Shown piece after piece: positions 62,161-64,000 of a DNA stretch of 64,000 nucleotides (its first letter is position 1; the number at the start of each line of letters is the position of its first letter). The translations under genes were made by a program, and so were the position numbers. The notes under the pieces were generated by a model. That model searched no databases. It worked only from the letters and a program-made list of their open reading frames with translations, and was not told the DNA's origin. The DNA is taken from NCBI RefSeq assembly GCF_007750395.1, contig NZ_CP036281.1:4115001-4179000 (forward strand). Direction: 5' to 3'. The stretch is from Polystyrenella longa (lineage in GTDB: Bacteria > Planctomycetota > Planctomycetia > Planctomycetales > Planctomycetaceae).

Positions 62161-64000
62161 ATGCCCAGACTGCTCCGCAGGATTTTGTTGCTGGTCGTCT
62201 TGACTGGATTACCCGTCAGCTCCCTCCAGGCCGAAGACTGGCCTACCTACATGCACGACAACACCCGTCGTGGCAGCACCACCGAGGAACTGACATTCCC
62301 ATTGCAACTCAATTGGGAAATTAAATCTCCGGCGACTCCGCATACAGCATGGGAAGGACAAAAAGGACGAATCCATGAGGGCAAAGAAATGGGCGACCGC
62401 GTCCGTTTTGACGATGCCTTTCATGTCACCACTAAAGAAGGCCGTGTGTATTACGGCTCGACCGTCGATCACCAGGTCCATTGCGTGGATCAAAAGACGG
62501 GCGAAGAATTATGGACCTTCTTCACTGATGGACCAGTACGACTCGCACCAACCTTGTGGAACAACTTCGCCTTGTTTGGATCGGATGACGGCTACGTTTA
62601 CTGCGTCGATGCCACTGATGGTTCGCAGCAATGGAAGTTTCGTGCCGGACCAGAAGACTACTGGTTGCTAGGACGCGGTGATATGGTATCTCGCTGGCCC
62701 GTACGAACCAGCATCACGGTATCTGAGGACGGAACAGCGTACTTCGGTGCAGGGCTCTTCCCCTACGAAAACGTTTTTCTGTACGCCTTGAAAGCTGAAT
62801 CTGGTGAGGTAATCTGGAAAAGAAATAACATCAGTCAGTTCAGTGCCAACAGAAGCGACATCGCTCCCCAGGGTTATCTGCTGGTTGAAAACGACGTGCT
62901 CGTTGTACCCTCAGGACGATCTCTTCCAGCTGTCTTCAATCGACAGTCGGGCGACTTCATGCATAAACGAACATTCGGTTGGCGAGGCGATGCCGGTGGA
63001 GTCATTGGTGGCACACGCGCCTTTCTGGCAGATGGTCAAATCTACGCTGCTGGACCACACCACATGCTGGCCATGGATCAGGAAACAGGCGATATCGGTT
63101 TCGGTTATTTCCAAGGCAAGCAAGTAGCCGTTTCTGAAGACCTCGTCTTCACTTTGCATGACGGGAAGATTACCTGTTACACACGCATTCCTTACGCAGA
63201 GGCCAGTCTGGAACGACACGCGCTTCAACAAGAGATTAATGGCCTGCAACGAAAACTGTGGAAAGCCAAAGGAGAAGAAGCCGACAACTTGAGAAAAGAG
63301 ATGGCGGCGATCGAACAAAAGATTGCGGATTCGATGCCCACCGGTCAGCTATGGGAAGCGGGATGCGCCCTTGAGGGGTCACTCGCGATCTGCGGAAATG
63401 CTGTCGTCGCGGGTGGGGAACAACGGGTTCAAATATTTGATCGCAAAACCGGCGATCAACTTGAACAACATGAAGTAGAAGGGGAAGCTACCGGGTTTGC
63501 CATTGCAAACGGTTCTCTATTCGTCAGCACGACCACAGGAAACATTTATAATTTCTCTCCTGAGAAAACTTCCGGAGACAAACAAGGCTCTACAGCCAAA
63601 CTCACTTTTTCTGATCAGGATGAAAATGTTGAATTGATTCAACAGGCAGCCGATAAGATCCTCAAGGCAACAGATAGCGATATTGGCTTCTGCTTGATCG
63701 TCGGGGCTGAACGGGGACGCCTCGCTTATGAGCTAGCTCAACGTTCCAACCTGAAGATTTATGGTATCGAGCCCGACCCTGCCAAAGTTCGGGAAGCACG
63801 CGAGAAACTGAAAGCGTCCAACCTCTACGGTCACCGTGTTGTCATCCACCAGGCGGATCTGGCCGACATTCCCTACGCGAACTACTTTGCCAACCTGGTG
63901 GTCTCCGAGACAGAAATCCTCACTGGAGAACTGCCAGCCGACCCAGAGTTGATCGTTCGGCATGTCAAACCGCTCGGAGGACAGGTGTGTTTGCAAGCGA
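62161..64000 (+). CDS. PQQ-like beta-propeller fused to SAM-dependent methyltransferase (partial, 3' end cut)
   Basis: An open frame of at least 613 codons that runs off the right edge. ATG 62161 starts a signal peptide (RILLLVVLTGLPVSSLQA, residues 7-24). Then comes DWPTYMHDNTRRGSTTEEL and a BamB-like propeller: VHCVDQKTGEELWTFF, VYCVDATDGSQQWKFRAG, LYALKAESGEVIWKR and MLAMDQETGDIGFGYF. A helical hairpin (about 350-400: EINGLQRKLWKAKGEEADNL) precedes more blades. From about residue 515 the fold changes: FCLIVGAERGRLAYELAQ is a methyltransferase motif I (GxE-G-G-like), IYGIEPDPAKVREAREKL binds the ribose, and FANLVVSETEIL follows. A secreted propeller carrying a methyltransferase is odd; no frameshift is seen. 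Confidence 0.85.
   Translation, partial: MPRLLRRILLLVVLTGLPVSSLQAEDWPTYMHDNTRRGSTTEELTFPLQLNWEIKSPATPHTAWEGQKGRIHEGKEMGDRVRFDDAFHVTTKEGRVYYGSTVDHQVHCVDQKTGEELWTFFTDGPVRLAPTLWNNFALFGSDDGYVYCVDATDGSQQWKFRAGPEDYWLLGRGDMVSRWPVRTSITVSEDGTAYFGAGLFPYENVFLYALKAESGEVIWKRNNISQFSANRSDIAPQGYLLVENDVLVVPSGRSLPAVFNRQSGDFMHKRTFGWRGDAGGVIGGTRAFLADGQIYAAGPHHMLAMDQETGDIGFGYFQGKQVAVSEDLVFTLHDGKITCYTRIPYAEASLERHALQQEINGLQRKLWKAKGEEADNLRKEMAAIEQKIADSMPTGQLWEAGCALEGSLAICGNAVVAGGEQRVQIFDRKTGDQLEQHEVEGEATGFAIANGSLFVSTTTGNIYNFSPEKTSGDKQGSTAKLTFSDQDENVELIQQAADKILKATDSDIGFCLIVGAERGRLAYELAQRSNLKIYGIEPDPAKVREAREKLKASNLYGHRVVIHQADLADIPYANYFANLVVSETEILTGELPADPELIVRHVKPLGGQVCLQA

Overview
The window looks like chromosomal DNA of a planctomycete (Planctomycetota). 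This is inferred from gene content: a Tat-exported DUF1501 protein, an MJ0042 zinc-ribbon membrane protein, three secreted PQQ-type beta-propeller proteins, an arylsulfatase-type sulfatase, two Hanks-type Ser/Thr kinases (one with tandem FHA domains and a very long coiled coil), an archaeal-type formyltransferase (Ftr) and many long, gene-poor intergenic stretches. Base composition is near 50% GC. I saw no rRNA, tRNA, CRISPR array or intact insertion sequence.

Layout. 0-8.4 kb is an exopolysaccharide locus on the minus strand: three glycosyltransferases (one cut by the left edge, two tandem paralogues), a polyprenyl glycosylphosphotransferase and a Wzc-type tyrosine autokinase. 8.8-11 kb holds an orphan DUF1501 protein and an MJ0042 protein. 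11.7-16.7 kb (plus strand) carries an LplT-like MFS transporter, an SDR oxidoreductase and a 777-residue lipoprotein made of repeated domains. 16.7-27.2 kb is mostly housekeeping: 6-phosphofructokinase, an HtrA-like protease, MtnA (methionine salvage), dihydroorotase, a secreted alpha/beta hydrolase, a ThDP-dependent decarboxylase and ribosomal protein L27. 27.4-31 kb has a secreted hypothetical protein, a zinc-ribbon Ser/Thr kinase and a UbiC (chorismate lyase)-like protein. 31.5-38.6 kb is a probable plus-strand unit: a giant PQQ/TPR protein, a YuiH-type molybdopterin oxidoreductase and a sulfatase. 38.6-45 kb holds a membrane protein, Sua5/TsaC, a KefB-like antiporter, a secreted esterase and a DUF481 protein. 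45.3-54.7 kb holds the FHA/coiled-coil kinase, a GT39-like membrane protein, a PQQ protein and GuaA. 55-64 kb holds a secreted sugar-hydrolase-like protein, a cytochrome P450, Ftr, an AT-rich hypothetical gene, a Tat-exported beta-helix protein and the start of a PQQ-propeller/methyltransferase fusion that runs off the right edge.

The most unusual non-coding signal is a 102-bp element present twice (5797-5898 and 52944-53045), same orientation and length, about 83% identical by hand count, built around a conserved palindrome and a conserved distant stem, with one palindrome that differs between copies by compensating changes. Other candidate structured DNA/RNA lies upstream of ftr, upstream of the giant PQQ gene, upstream of the sugar transferase and between the esterase and the decarboxylase. 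All structures were found by eye without folding software.
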